Below are positions 7,445-15,703 of a stretch of DNA of 33,437 nucleotides, one piece after another. The notes beneath the pieces were generated by a model. That model was not told where the DNA came from and did no database searches. It worked only from the letters and a program-made list of their open reading frames with translations. The stretch is taken from NCBI GenBank assembly GCA_014361165.1, contig JACIWD010000090.1:1-33437 (forward strand), given 5' to 3'. A program made the position numbers and the translations under genes. The DNA is from Candidatus Mnemosynella bozhongmuii. GTDB lineage: Archaea; Halobacteriota; Archaeoglobi; Mnemosynellales; Mnemosynellaceae. How positions within the stretch are numbered: position 1 is the stretch's first letter; the number at the start of each line of letters is the position of its first letter.

Positions 7445-8528
7445 ATGTGCTCTGACAGTAGCTGGAAGTGACAGCGGGGGCGGAGCAGGAATATCAGCTG
7501 ACCTGAGAACATTCTCTGTTTTTGGAGTTCACCCTCTCGTTGCGATAACCGCCATCACCGCACAGAACACGAAAGAAGTGAGATCCATTTTTCAAATTCC
7601 TCCAGAGGTTCTCAGAGCTCAGCTGGAAGCAATATTCGACGATTTTAATGTTTCAGCTGCCAAAACAGGAATGCTTCTCTCATCGGAACTCATTGAAGTT
7701 GTTGCAGAGTTTTTCGGTGATCTGAAAATCCCTCTTGTCATAGACCCTGTGCTCAGAGCAAGCACTGGGGCAGAACTTCTCAGAGAGGATGGGCTGAGAG
7801 CTCTTAAAGAGAAGCTCATCCCTCTGTCATTTCTCATAACTCCTAACATTCCAGAGGCTGAGATTCTGAGTGGAGTTAAAATAAGGAACTCCGAGGACAT
7901 GAAGAACTCAGCAAGAGCAATCTCAGAGGAGCTTGGAGCCAGGGCTGTTCTGATAAAAGGAGGTCATCTTGGGGGAGATGCCACTGATCTTCTCTATTTC
8001 AACGAAACCTTCAGATTTTTCAACTCTCCGAGAGTTTCCGGATGCTCCCATGGAACAGGATGCACGCTCTCAGCCGGAATCACTGCTCTCTTAGCTAAGG
8101 GATTCGAGCTTGAAGAAGCGGTGAGGAGAGCAAAGGAATTCACGAGGATCTCAATCCTTCACGGCTCTCTCGTCGGCTCTGGAAATTGTCCAGTTAATCC
8201 ACTTTCATGGCTTGAGATTCCTGCTGAAAGATGGAAGATTTTTGAGGAAATCCTGAATCACGAAGAATTTCTGAGAGGAAAATTTTCGGAGTATTTCAGT
8301 GTGGTTTCAAGACTTCCCGGATTCTTCTCGGATGATTTTCTTGAGCTCAGATTTTCAGAGAGAGGAGTTTCTATATCTCTCAACTCTGAGATTGCAAGAA
8401 AGGTTCTCTCTCGTTCAACATCATCATTTGCAGTCATTATGAAACCAGAAGAAATTTCAGAAGAGTCTGAAAAGAAATTTGAGAGATTTTCGGAGATTCA
8501 ATTCTTCAACTCTTTCGATGAGCTCTAA
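7431..8528 (+). CDS. thiD: Hydroxymethylpyrimidine kinase / HMP-phosphate kinase with C-terminal extension
   Basis: 365 residues. The first ~265 are a complete ThiD kinase that phosphorylates HMP twice: VAGSDSGGGAGISAD near the start, KTGMLLSS, VIDPVLRASTG, ITPNIPEAE, and the active-site GCSHGTGCTLS. The remaining ~100 residues are not part of ThiD. Their position matches the ThiN domain of archaeal ThiDN fusions, but the tail is much shorter than a ThiN (~170 residues) and I cannot see its usual conserved motif, so it may be a degenerate ThiN. ATG 7431 is preferred; an in-frame ATG at 7416 adds MGSSG. The 3' end overlaps the convergent MBL gene by 4 bases. Confidence 0.9.
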   Translation: MKRVKCALTVAGSDSGGGAGISADLRTFSVFGVHPLVAITAITAQNTKEVRSIFQIPPEVLRAQLEAIFDDFNVSAAKTGMLLSSELIEVVAEFFGDLKIPLVIDPVLRASTGAELLREDGLRALKEKLIPLSFLITPNIPEAEILSGVKIRNSEDMKNSARAISEELGARAVLIKGGHLGGDATDLLYFNETFRFFNSPRVSGCSHGTGCTLSAGITALLAKGFELEEAVRRAKEFTRISILHGSLVGSGNCPVNPLSWLEIPAERWKIFEEILNHEEFLRGKFSEYFSVVSRLPGFFSDDFLELRFSERGVSISLNSEIARKVLSRSTSSFAVIMKPEEISEESEKKFERFSEIQFFNSFDEL

Positions 8529-9103
8529 GATTTCAACCACTTGTTTACCATGTCTCTCTTAACCATCTCATCATGCCCCGGAATGATGAGTTCAGAACTC
8601 TCAACAATCACTCTCATGCTCTCAAGTGCGAGCTCTCTTGAAACGTTAATTCTCGGAGGAACCCATTCTCTGAGATTATCAGCCGTCGGAATCGCATCTC
8701 CCGCGCAGCAGACCCTCTCATCCATCATCAGGGAAGCATGATTCCATGTGTGCCCTGGAGTTCTCAGAACTCTCAGATTCTCCGAGATTCTTTCAGGAGA
8801 GATCTCCGCTCTGGCTATATCTCTGTGCTCTCCTTCCGGAGCAAGAATTCTGGCATTTCTGAAGATCTCGTTGTTTCCAGTATGATCTCTGTGAGCATGT
8901 GTGTTGAAGACAACATCTATCTCATTCTCCGAAATTCCAACCTCTCTCATCTTCTCCCTCAGCTCATCTCTTTTATCCTCGCTTCCAGTATCAACGATCA
9001 CGAAGATTCCGTCATCGATGAAAGTGACTGTGGAGGAGGCATAGAGAATTCTCTCTCCATCCCTCAAAAGCTCACCTCTCAGCAGAATCTCAAACTCGCT
9101 CAT
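8525..9103 (-). CDS. MBL-fold metallo-hydrolase
   Basis: A 192-residue single-domain metallo-beta-lactamase-fold protein. The metal site is complete: TH69AH71RD73H74, H118 in TPGHTWNH, D136 in CAGDAIP and H177 in IPGHDE. No signal peptide or extra domain is present, so it is a cytoplasmic hydrolase of unknown substrate; glyoxalase II-like and MBLAC1-like proteins share this outline. GGAGGG six bases before the ATG is a strong binding site. It is convergent with thiD and separated from the upstream phospholipase-D-like gene by 103 bases. Confidence 0.85.
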   Translation of the reverse strand: MSEFEILLRGELLRDGERILYASSTVTFIDDGIFVIVDTGSEDKRDELREKMREVGISENEIDVVFNTHAHRDHTGNNEIFRNARILAPEGEHRDIARAEISPERISENLRVLRTPGHTWNHASLMMDERVCCAGDAIPTADNLREWVPPRINVSRELALESMRVIVESSELIIPGHDEMVKRDMVNKWLKS

Positions 9104-9133
9104 GAGAAGCCCTCCAAAAAGTAAAAATAAGGT

Positions 9134-9175
9134 GAGAAATGGCGGGGCTCGAGGGGATGGATAGCACCATTTCTC
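9134..9175 (-). other. Intergenic hairpin with GC-rich loop and T-rich 3' flank
   Basis: GAGAAATGG at 9134-9142 is perfectly complementary to CCATTTCTC at 9167-9175. The 24-base loop is much richer in G and C than its surroundings. On the minus strand the stem is followed by a T-rich run (about 9130-9114), ahead of the binding site of the MBL gene. It could end transcription of the phospholipase-D-like gene, control the MBL gene, or be part of a small RNA. No known RNA family was recognised. Confidence 0.4.
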
Positions 9176-9206
9176 AATTTCTCTCTCTTCTTCATACCTC
9201 TTAAAA

Positions 9207-10802
9207 TTAACGCAAAATCAGAAAGTGTCTGATGAGAAGGATGAGGACGGCTATGAGAACTCCAGCAGAGATTTTCATTATGGCACTCATCTCCTCTTGA
9301 TGGCTCTCTGCTCCTCTCCAGTCCTCCTCAAAAACCTCTATGAAGAAATTCACGGGCTCTCCATAAAGAATCACGCCAATCTCTCTGTTCAGAAGAATTG
9401 ACTCATCGTTCATATTTGCGCTCGTGATGATGACGAAATCATCCGAGAGGATTGACTTGGTGTGGATATTTTCAGCGAGCCTAACTTCAAGATCAAGATT
9501 CTCTCTTTCAGAAATCTCCTCAAGATACTCTTTGGTTCTTCGATTCTCCTCATCATCATTAAGAAGAATCCTGACCTCAAGACCTTCAGAGGCCTTCCTG
9601 AGAATCTCTCTCATCAGAGTTCCATCTCTCTCAACATACTGCTGTTCCAGATAAATGAACTCATCTGCATCATCAATTTTCTTCAGAAAAACAGAAATTC
9701 CAGAATCGGGCAGGACAAAAAGTTCATAGGTTGCGAAGGATGAGAAAACATCTGCCCCTCCTTTGTAGCTGACATCAAATCTCACATCCACTTCTTCGCG
9801 AAACTCTCTTACATCATATCCATTCCAGTCATCCTCGAAGACCATTTGAAGAAATTCTGCTCCCTCTCCGCATATCACAACTCCCCATCCTCTGTTCCCC
9901 GCCTCTTTCGGAAATCCCACTTCATTCAGATTTTCTGTCGTTATGAGAGCCTTTCTTCCATCGATCACCACGTATTTTGCGTGCATGAATCTGTATCTAT
10001 CCCTGTGTTCTGCCGAGCTCATGATTCTCACTTCCGAGCACCCGGAAATCATCTTCAGCGATTCTGAGGCCTTAAAACCTCCTATCGGATCCCCTTCAAG
10101 AAGAATTCTCACCTCCACCCCTCTTTCCGAAAGTTCTCTGAGCTTTTCAGCTATCAGCGGATGGTCGAAAATGTAGGTTGCAATGAAGACTGAGCTCTCT
10201 GCTTCTTCAAGAAGCTTCAGAAGAACTTCAAGAGAATTCTCTGTTGTGAAGCAGAGAACATCCCCTTGGGCTTCAATCACCGAGAACTCCGATTGACCGA
10301 TGTAAAGAGGCCTTTCTCCTTCCCAGTCCTCTCTTCCATCTGTGTCGCCCTTCCATCTCTTTAAAATCTCTCCTTCTCGTGGAGCGTCAAGAGGTTCTCC
10401 TTTCCATCCTTCAATCTCTCTGCTCTCGCCATATCTCACGGCGTCAACAATCTTCGAGCCTCTGAGGAGAAGCAGCTCATCTCCGCTGTTGGAGAGTCTG
10501 GGAAGCGGAACTTCAATGGCTCTCTCCCTCATGTACTTCTCAAAAAGAGTTGCATTTCTCGTGAGATAAACAGAGTCTCCCGGATTGAGAATTATGTGCG
10601 GAAGTCTCAAGGTATCTTCGAGATCGCTGAGAGAATAATCCCCGAGATTCTCAGTTCTGTTAATACACAAAATCCTCACAAATTCATCCTCATCATATGG
10701 AGCATATGTGTTCGGAGCAATTTCAGAGATGAGAAGTTCAGCAGAAACAGGAGAGGTTGAGAGAAGAAGTATGAGGGTAAGGAGAAATCCAATGCTTCTC
10801 AT
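9207..10802 (-). CDS. Secreted, membrane-anchored phospholipase-D-like protein with lamin-tail domain
   Basis: 531 residues. A signal peptide (about 1-21, ending PVSA) is followed by a lamin-tail-like beta domain (about 22-150: LLISEIAPN, LSNSGDELLLL, VDAVRYG). Two PLD half-sites follow: H274-x-K276-x4-D281 and H447-x-K449-x4-D454, both with the usual downstream N-x(6-9)-E/G context. A C-terminal transmembrane helix (about 508-529) anchors it with the enzyme outside. PLD folds of this type cleave phosphodiesters in nucleic acids or lipids; the substrate is not evident. The start ATG overlaps the mptA stop (ATGA). Confidence 0.85.
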   Translation of the reverse strand: MRSIGFLLTLILLLSTSPVSAELLISEIAPNTYAPYDEDEFVRILCINRTENLGDYSLSDLEDTLRLPHIILNPGDSVYLTRNATLFEKYMRERAIEVPLPRLSNSGDELLLLRGSKIVDAVRYGESREIEGWKGEPLDAPREGEILKRWKGDTDGREDWEGERPLYIGQSEFSVIEAQGDVLCFTTENSLEVLLKLLEEAESSVFIATYIFDHPLIAEKLRELSERGVEVRILLEGDPIGGFKASESLKMISGCSEVRIMSSAEHRDRYRFMHAKYVVIDGRKALITTENLNEVGFPKEAGNRGWGVVICGEGAEFLQMVFEDDWNGYDVREFREEVDVRFDVSYKGGADVFSSFATYELFVLPDSGISVFLKKIDDADEFIYLEQQYVERDGTLMREILRKASEGLEVRILLNDDEENRRTKEYLEEISERENLDLEVRLAENIHTKSILSDDFVIITSANMNDESILLNREIGVILYGEPVNFFIEVFEEDWRGAESHQEEMSAIMKISAGVLIAVLILLIRHFLILR

Positions 10803-11737
10803 GAGCCGTTCAGCTCTTTTCTCAGCTCTCCCATTGTCGTAATCTTCTCCGCAAATGCGTTATGTCTGTGGATACTCTCCTCATTGATCTGCTTTATCGT
10901 GATGAGCGCATCATCAGATAGCTCCGGAAACTCTTCAGCAACTTTTCTTGCCATCTCTCTGACACAGTCCTCAACAAATTTCGGATTTCTGTGAGCTTCC
11001 ATGACAACTTTGGCTTCATCCTCTCTCTTTAAAAGCTCATAAATTCTGGAACTCATTGAATCTTCAATGATCTCTATTATCCTTTCAAGCGATGGAATTT
11101 TGTCATTCTCTCCAACTTCAATTGAGATGAAGCCCCTGCCCCTCTGGTTGTGAGTTGCAATTGGAACGCAGGAAAGGAACTCCTCGATGTCCTCTTCTTT
11201 CATCCCGAGCTCTCTGAGCTTCTTTATTGCAATCTCCTTCATCATGCCCTGAGCACATGGACATGCAGTCATTCCTATTACTTCTGCTCCTATGGATTTT
11301 CTCGTTCTGATTTTTCCATCAATCCTCTCCGAAACTGCTGATGCGAAGATTTCAACAACTTCCTGACACTTCATTTTCGTTACTGGAGTCAATCTTCTCA
11401 TCACATACTCGCTCTTCATCTGAACCTCTGCTCTGGAGGCATATTCATGTCTTCTGAGAAGTTCCTCCGAAATTCTGCTGCAGAGCTCCTCTATTTCAGC
11501 AACTTCTTCAAAGGTCCTTTCTTCCAGAATCTCATCTATGGCCTCAAAATTTCTCGAGAGATTAGCGCCCTTTCTATCTTTTGGAAGGTCAACAAAGATG
11601 TTGAAGGTTGAAATCAAAATCACAGGTCTTTTATCTCCTCTCGAGACCTTAACGAGCTTTTTAACTTCAGTCACTCCAACTCTCGTGAGATTTATCTGAA
11701 TCTCTGGCTTCGAAGATTGGACGTCCGGGAGAATCAT
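10799..11737 (-). CDS. mptA: GTP cyclohydrolase MptA (type IB)
   Basis: A 312-residue tunnel-fold enzyme that opens GTP to 7,8-dihydroneopterin 2',3'-cyclic phosphate, the first step of tetrahydromethanopterin synthesis. Diagnostic are LPDVQSSKPEIQINLTRVGV at the N-terminus, GMTACPCAQGM (metal or active-site Cys) and THNQRGRG. Its presence means a methanopterin-type C1 carrier. The ATG is preceded by GAGGTGA at 9 bases, so this mRNA probably has a short leader. It is divergent from aroE and translationally coupled to the phospholipase-D-like gene. Confidence 0.93.
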   Translation of the reverse strand: MILPDVQSSKPEIQINLTRVGVTEVKKLVKVSRGDKRPVILISTFNIFVDLPKDRKGANLSRNFEAIDEILEERTFEEVAEIEELCSRISEELLRRHEYASRAEVQMKSEYVMRRLTPVTKMKCQEVVEIFASAVSERIDGKIRTRKSIGAEVIGMTACPCAQGMMKEIAIKKLRELGMKEEDIEEFLSCVPIATHNQRGRGFISIEVGENDKIPSLERIIEIIEDSMSSRIYELLKREDEAKVVMEAHRNPKFVEDCVREMARKVAEEFPELSDDALITIKQINEESIHRHNAFAEKITTMGELRKELNGS

Positions 11738-11788
11738 GCTATATGCTCACCTCATCTGGATTTAACATTTTGGTTTTCATCAGCATCA

Positions 11789-11795
11789 TTTAAAT
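11789..11795. promoter_or_regulatory. Palindromic TATA box between mptA and aroE
   Basis: TTTAAAT reads the same on both strands except for its centre. On the plus strand it lies 27 bases before the aroE ATG, giving a leaderless mRNA. On the minus strand it would start transcription near 11766, leaving an mptA leader of about 29 bases that includes the GAGGTGA binding site. A second AT-rich stretch (11759-11766) could instead serve mptA. Confidence 0.5.
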
Positions 11796-11818
11796 CTCTG
11801 CTCTCCAAATTCAATTCC

Positions 11819-12610
11819 ATGAAAATTCTGGGAATCATAGGGAAACCCGTGAAGCATTCTCTCTCACCCGTGATGTATAGTTCAGCTTTCGAGCATCTCG
11901 GAATGAATGCTCTCTACCTTCCATTCGAGGTCGAGGATGCGGAGATGGCAATAAAAGGAGCTCATGCCCTCGGTTTTCACGGTCTGAATGTAACGATGCC
12001 CCACAAGGAGGTTGCGGGCTCTCTTTCTGAGAAAATGGATGAAGTTGCGAGAATCTCCGGAGCGGTGAACACAATCAAGTTCTCTGATAAGATTCTCGGT
12101 TATAACACCGATGGGGATGGTGCTCTCAGGGCAATTGAGAGCAGCGGTACCAAAGTCAGAGGCTCAAGAGTCCTGATTCTCGGTGCGGGAGGATCTGCAA
12201 AAGCAATAGCAGTTCGTCTCTCTCTCGAAGGTGCTGAACTGATGATATGGAACAGAGGCAGGGAGAGAGCGCATCAGCTTGCCTCTCTAACAGGAGGGAA
12301 AGTTGTTGAAAATCTCAGAGAGGCGGTTAAAAAGGCTGAAATTCTCATAAACACAACTCCTGTTGGAATGAACAGTGATGAATCCCTTCTCTTCTCAGAA
12401 GATCTTCATGAATCTCTAACGGTTCTCGACATAGTTTACTCACCTCCTGAGACGAGATTGCTGAGAGAGGCAAAAAAAGCTGGAGCAAAGACAGTTGATG
12501 GAATATCGGTTCTTCTCCACCAAGGAGCCCTCAACTTCGAGATATGGTTCAGCAAGAAGGCTCCATTCGAGGTCATGGAAAAGGCGGTCAGGGAGGCAGT
12601 GAGAAAATGA
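11819..12610 (+). CDS. aroE: Shikimate dehydrogenase
   Basis: A 263-residue NADP-dependent enzyme that reduces 3-dehydroshikimate. Visible are IGKPVKHSLSPVMYSSAF (shikimate binding), NVTMPHKE (catalytic Lys), GAVNT, GYNTDGDG, the nucleotide loop GAGGSAKA and the basic patch WNRGRERA. ATG 11819 fits the family N-terminus and lies 27 bases after a TATA box; an open frame continues upstream to 11717 but overlaps mptA. It ends in an ATGA overlap with tyrA. Confidence 0.94.
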   Translation: MKILGIIGKPVKHSLSPVMYSSAFEHLGMNALYLPFEVEDAEMAIKGAHALGFHGLNVTMPHKEVAGSLSEKMDEVARISGAVNTIKFSDKILGYNTDGDGALRAIESSGTKVRGSRVLILGAGGSAKAIAVRLSLEGAELMIWNRGRERAHQLASLTGGKVVENLREAVKKAEILINTTPVGMNSDESLLFSEDLHESLTVLDIVYSPPETRLLREAKKAGAKTVDGISVLLHQGALNFEIWFSKKAPFEVMEKAVREAVRK

Positions 12611-13617
12611 AGATATGCGTAGTCGGCGGAGCAGGGAAAATGGGAAAGGTCTTCGCAAGAATATTCTCAGGGCACGGAGAAATTTACATTCTTGACATTT
12701 CGCCGGAGAGATTCAGGGTCGCCGAGGAAATCTCCGCTAAGGTCTGTTCGCTGGAAGATATCGGAGATATGGACATCGTGATAATTTCGGTTCCGATTGA
12801 TAAAACATCAGAAGTCATCAGAGAGGTTGCACCCAGGATGAAAGGCGGATCCCTTCTTTCGGATCTGACCTCTCTGAAGGAATTTCCTGTAAGAGAAATG
12901 CTGAAATTCAGCTCAGAGGACGTGAGTGTCATAGGAATGCACCCTCTTTTTGGTCCTCTCACTCCCGTGAGACATCAGACCGTCATTCTCACTCCTGGAA
13001 GAGATCCCCACGGATATATCACTCTTCTTGAGGAAATTCTTCAGGAAAGCGGTGCGAGGGTGGTGATCATGACTCCCGAGGAACACGACAGGCTCATGGC
13101 AGTTGTTCAGTGTCTCTCTCATTTCTCTCTCGTCTCCCTTGGACTCGCTCTCTCAAAAATTGGCTTCAGACCATCTCACGAGCTTCTTCCTCCTGTTTAT
13201 TCCATCCTATTTGATATGGTTGGAAGAATTCTTCATCAAAATCCAGAGATGTATGGGGAAATTCAGAAGAATCCTCACGCTAAGGAGGTGAGAAAAGCTC
13301 TCCTTGAGAGTGTGAGAGAGCTTAAAGAAGCCACAGAGAAGTCAGAGTTCTCTAAACTGATGAAAGAGGCATCATCTCATTTCGGAGACACCTCCAGCTC
13401 TTTCTTCAGGTTTGAAAAGCTCATAAGATGCAAAACAGCAGAGGTTGAGGAGCTCAAGTCTCTCATCGGTTCTGAAGTTGTTCTGAGAAATCTCAGAACC
13501 TCAGAGCTGGTTAAGGGAAGGCTCGTTGAATTTGAGGATTCTCTTCTGAAAATTGAATTAAATGGAGAGGTTCTGGAGCTCTCCCTTGATGAACACGAGC
13601 TCGTTAAAAGGAGTTAA
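12607..13617 (+). CDS. tyrA: Prephenate dehydrogenase with C-terminal extra domain
   Basis: A 336-residue enzyme that converts prephenate to 4-hydroxyphenylpyruvate for tyrosine. The Rossmann loop GGAGKMG is at 7-13, with VISVPIDKT, SDLTSLKEF and GMHPLFGP (catalytic His region) following. The core ends around residue 275. The last ~60 residues (from about GSEVVLRNLRTSELV) alternate hydrophobic and charged residues and look like a small beta barrel; I do not recognise it as an ACT domain. The gene starts inside the aroE stop (ATGA) and overlaps the convergent chorismate mutase gene by 14 bases. Confidence 0.9.
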   Translation: MKICVVGGAGKMGKVFARIFSGHGEIYILDISPERFRVAEEISAKVCSLEDIGDMDIVIISVPIDKTSEVIREVAPRMKGGSLLSDLTSLKEFPVREMLKFSSEDVSVIGMHPLFGPLTPVRHQTVILTPGRDPHGYITLLEEILQESGARVVIMTPEEHDRLMAVVQCLSHFSLVSLGLALSKIGFRPSHELLPPVYSILFDMVGRILHQNPEMYGEIQKNPHAKEVRKALLESVRELKEATEKSEFSKLMKEASSHFGDTSSSFFRFEKLIRCKTAEVEELKSLIGSEVVLRNLRTSELVKGRLVEFEDSLLKIELNGEVLELSLDEHELVKRS

Positions 13618-13897
13618 CCTCTCCAAGCAACATTTTCTGCTGTTCCCAGTTCATTCTCGTTAAAATTTCGAAAATCTCCTTTATTCTCGATGGGTCAAGA
13701 TTCTTCTCGTTTGCCATCTTTATTGCTCTTCCTATAACCTTCCTCTTCTGTTCTTCATCCTCAACCTCTATTCTAACGCCCTCCCTCCTCTTCGCCTCGA
13801 CAATTTCTCTTGCCAGATGAGTCCTTTTTGCAATCAGCTCGACAATCTCCCTGTCAATCTCCTCTATCTCCTTTCTGATCTCTTCAAGACTCCTCAT
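13604..13897 (-). CDS. Chorismate mutase (AroQ type)
   Basis: A 97-residue all-helical enzyme that rearranges chorismate to prephenate. The typical start RSLEEIRKEIEEIDREIVELIAKR carries the first substrate-binding Arg, and LAREIVEAKRREG carries the Lys/Arg pair of helix 1-2; the C-terminal helix ends NWEQQKML. It is a stand-alone enzyme, whereas some Archaeoglobales are known to fuse it to TyrA and PheA. It overlaps aroK upstream by 14 bases and tyrA downstream on the other strand. Confidence 0.92.
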   Translation of the reverse strand: MRSLEEIRKEIEEIDREIVELIAKRTHLAREIVEAKRREGVRIEVEDEEQKRKVIGRAIKMANEKNLDPSRIKEIFEILTRMNWEQQKMLLGEVNSF

Positions 13898-14714
13898 ATT
13901 TCATCACACCTCGATTGTTCACATAGGATTTAATAACTCTTCCGTATTTCCCCCATCCCCTCACCTCACCCCAGGCAACATAAGAAGGTCCAGTTCCAGA
14001 GAGAGTAACTCCTCTGACACCCTCTCGCAGAGCTTGGATTATGGGTTCTGTGCTCAGTTTAAGAGCCGAGCAATATGGAAATCCATTTATTAGCATCGCC
14101 TCCTCAAATCTCTCCTTCATCGCCATATCGAATGCAATCTCTATCACTGGAGCGATTGAGCGGCATCTCTCAACATCAACCTTTCCGCTTTCAACCTTAC
14201 CTTCAGGTATGAGAATCTGAACTTCTCTCTCGATCTCTCTCCTTTTCAGCACCTCTCCTTTTTTATTATCGCTGATAACAACTCCTCCAACTAAAGATGT
14301 TATCGCATCGTCAAAAGCTCCGGTTATTGAAACTCCTGCTTTAAGAGATATCTCTGCATTCCATCTCGCAACCTCAACAGCGCTCATCTCAACCCCAAAT
14401 GCATTCATGCACGCTAAAATCGTCGCATTAACAGCAGCACTGCTGCTCTTCAATCCGCTCGCCTGAGGAATTTCTGAGGAGATTTTGACAAATGCTCCTC
14501 CGTTGTATCCAAACCTCTTAATCCACTCTCTTACGCAGAACTCTATGAGAAATGGGTTTCCACCACCCTCAACCTCGCCGGAGACGTCTTTCAAATCCTC
14601 GCCGAATTCAACAAAAACCTCTGTTTTAAGCGGGAGCGCAAATGATGCTCCCTTGAATGTTGCAATTGCATTGACTATGCTTCCGGCTCCGTAGGCAAAT
14701 CCTCTTCCCCTCAT
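13884..14714 (-). CDS. aroK: Shikimate kinase, archaeal GHMP type
   Basis: A 276-residue GHMP-superfamily kinase that phosphorylates shikimate; it is unrelated to the bacterial P-loop shikimate kinase. The N-terminal GRGFAYGAGSIVNAIATFKG is typical of the archaeal family, with the ATP loop PQASGLKSSSAAVNA and C-terminal LSGTGPSYVAWG. The short length and the neighbours (chorismate mutase, aroE, tyrA) separate it from homoserine or mevalonate kinases. It is linked by ATGA to the upstream methyltransferase gene and by a 14-base overlap to chorismate mutase. Confidence 0.92.
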   Translation of the reverse strand: MRGRGFAYGAGSIVNAIATFKGASFALPLKTEVFVEFGEDLKDVSGEVEGGGNPFLIEFCVREWIKRFGYNGGAFVKISSEIPQASGLKSSSAAVNATILACMNAFGVEMSAVEVARWNAEISLKAGVSITGAFDDAITSLVGGVVISDNKKGEVLKRREIEREVQILIPEGKVESGKVDVERCRSIAPVIEIAFDMAMKERFEEAMLINGFPYCSALKLSTEPIIQALREGVRGVTLSGTGPSYVAWGEVRGWGKYGRVIKSYVNNRGVMKYEES

Positions 14715-15703
14715 TCCAATCTCTCGCAGACTATAAATTTCTCCCTTCTGAAAATATGGAATGTTCTCTCTCCATTTAACCCTTCCTCAAGCTTACTTCT
14801 GATATTCCAGTATTCTGAAGGAGGAACCTCAAATCTGATAACAGCTTTTTTCGCCCTCTCCCTCTCCAGAATATCTCTGACCTCTGAAAGAGTTCTGCAA
14901 ATTCCTCTCAGAAGATAGGAGTTCTTCAGAAACGGAGATCTTAAGTTGTCTCCACTCATCAGAATTCTCTTCCCGTCCTGGAAGCAGAGCCTGAGGTCGA
15001 ATCTCTCAGAGAGGACCCCAAGGAGTTCGGCTTTGACAACAGCCGGATCAGGTTCATGAAGATAATTCTCGATCTCTCCATATGAGAGTTCCCCCTCACC
15101 GTAAAGAATGTGTTCTCCCGGAAGAATCACGGCTGAAACGTCTCTTTTTTTAAGCTCCCCAAAGTAAAGGTTGAGTCTGTTTAGCTGGTGATTCAAAGAG
15201 ATATATTCCTTCTCGCACTCAAAGGAAATCCTCGAGGGAGGAATCTGGGGAGGAGCTTCAAAAGCTAAATTTCCGGTGAAGGGAGAATAAAATTCTATCA
15301 CCTCCTCTATTCCCGGTTCGCAGTTCGAGAGGCCTCTGACCTCTTCTTCAGGAGGTCTCGAGGGATCGCAGAAAATAATGTCACAGTCTCTGAAAAATCT
15401 CCTCACCTCTTTGCTCATGACATCTCCGAGAATGAATCTTATGTTTCTCACTCCGTAGATCCGGGCATTTCTTTTTGCACACTCAAGCTTTTCCGCATCC
15501 CTCTCAGCGGCGATGACCTCAGAGGAGAATCTTGCAAACTGAATTGTCTGCCCTCCTATCCCGCACCCGAGCTCTCCGATGACATCTGTTCTCAGCCTTC
15601 TCGCTCTGTATTCTCCAACTATTTCCGGAGTTGCAAACCTCAGACCATCTTCATCTGTGAAGATCTCTTTTGAGAACTTTCTGCTACCTCTCTTCAGAAT
15701 CAT
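14711..15703 (-). CDS. Class I SAM-dependent methyltransferase with THUMP-like C-terminal region
   Basis: 330 residues. Motif I is VIGELGCGIGGQTIQFA, with the acidic residue after beta 2 in AAERDAEKLE and a motif IV-like FCDPSRPP. After the Rossmann core (~residues 40-190) comes a C-terminal region with PGEHILYG and PEPDPA-like text resembling the THUMP-like family, so an RNA substrate is likely but not shown. ATG 15703 is used; an in-frame TTG at 15715 would add MKLR. The 5' end overlaps zpr1 by 20 bases and the 3' end overlaps aroK by 4. Confidence 0.75.
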   Translation of the reverse strand: MILKRGSRKFSKEIFTDEDGLRFATPEIVGEYRARRLRTDVIGELGCGIGGQTIQFARFSSEVIAAERDAEKLECAKRNARIYGVRNIRFILGDVMSKEVRRFFRDCDIIFCDPSRPPEEEVRGLSNCEPGIEEVIEFYSPFTGNLAFEAPPQIPPSRISFECEKEYISLNHQLNRLNLYFGELKKRDVSAVILPGEHILYGEGELSYGEIENYLHEPDPAVVKAELLGVLSERFDLRLCFQDGKRILMSGDNLRSPFLKNSYLLRGICRTLSEVRDILERERAKKAVIRFEVPPSEYWNIRSKLEEGLNGERTFHIFRREKFIVCERLE

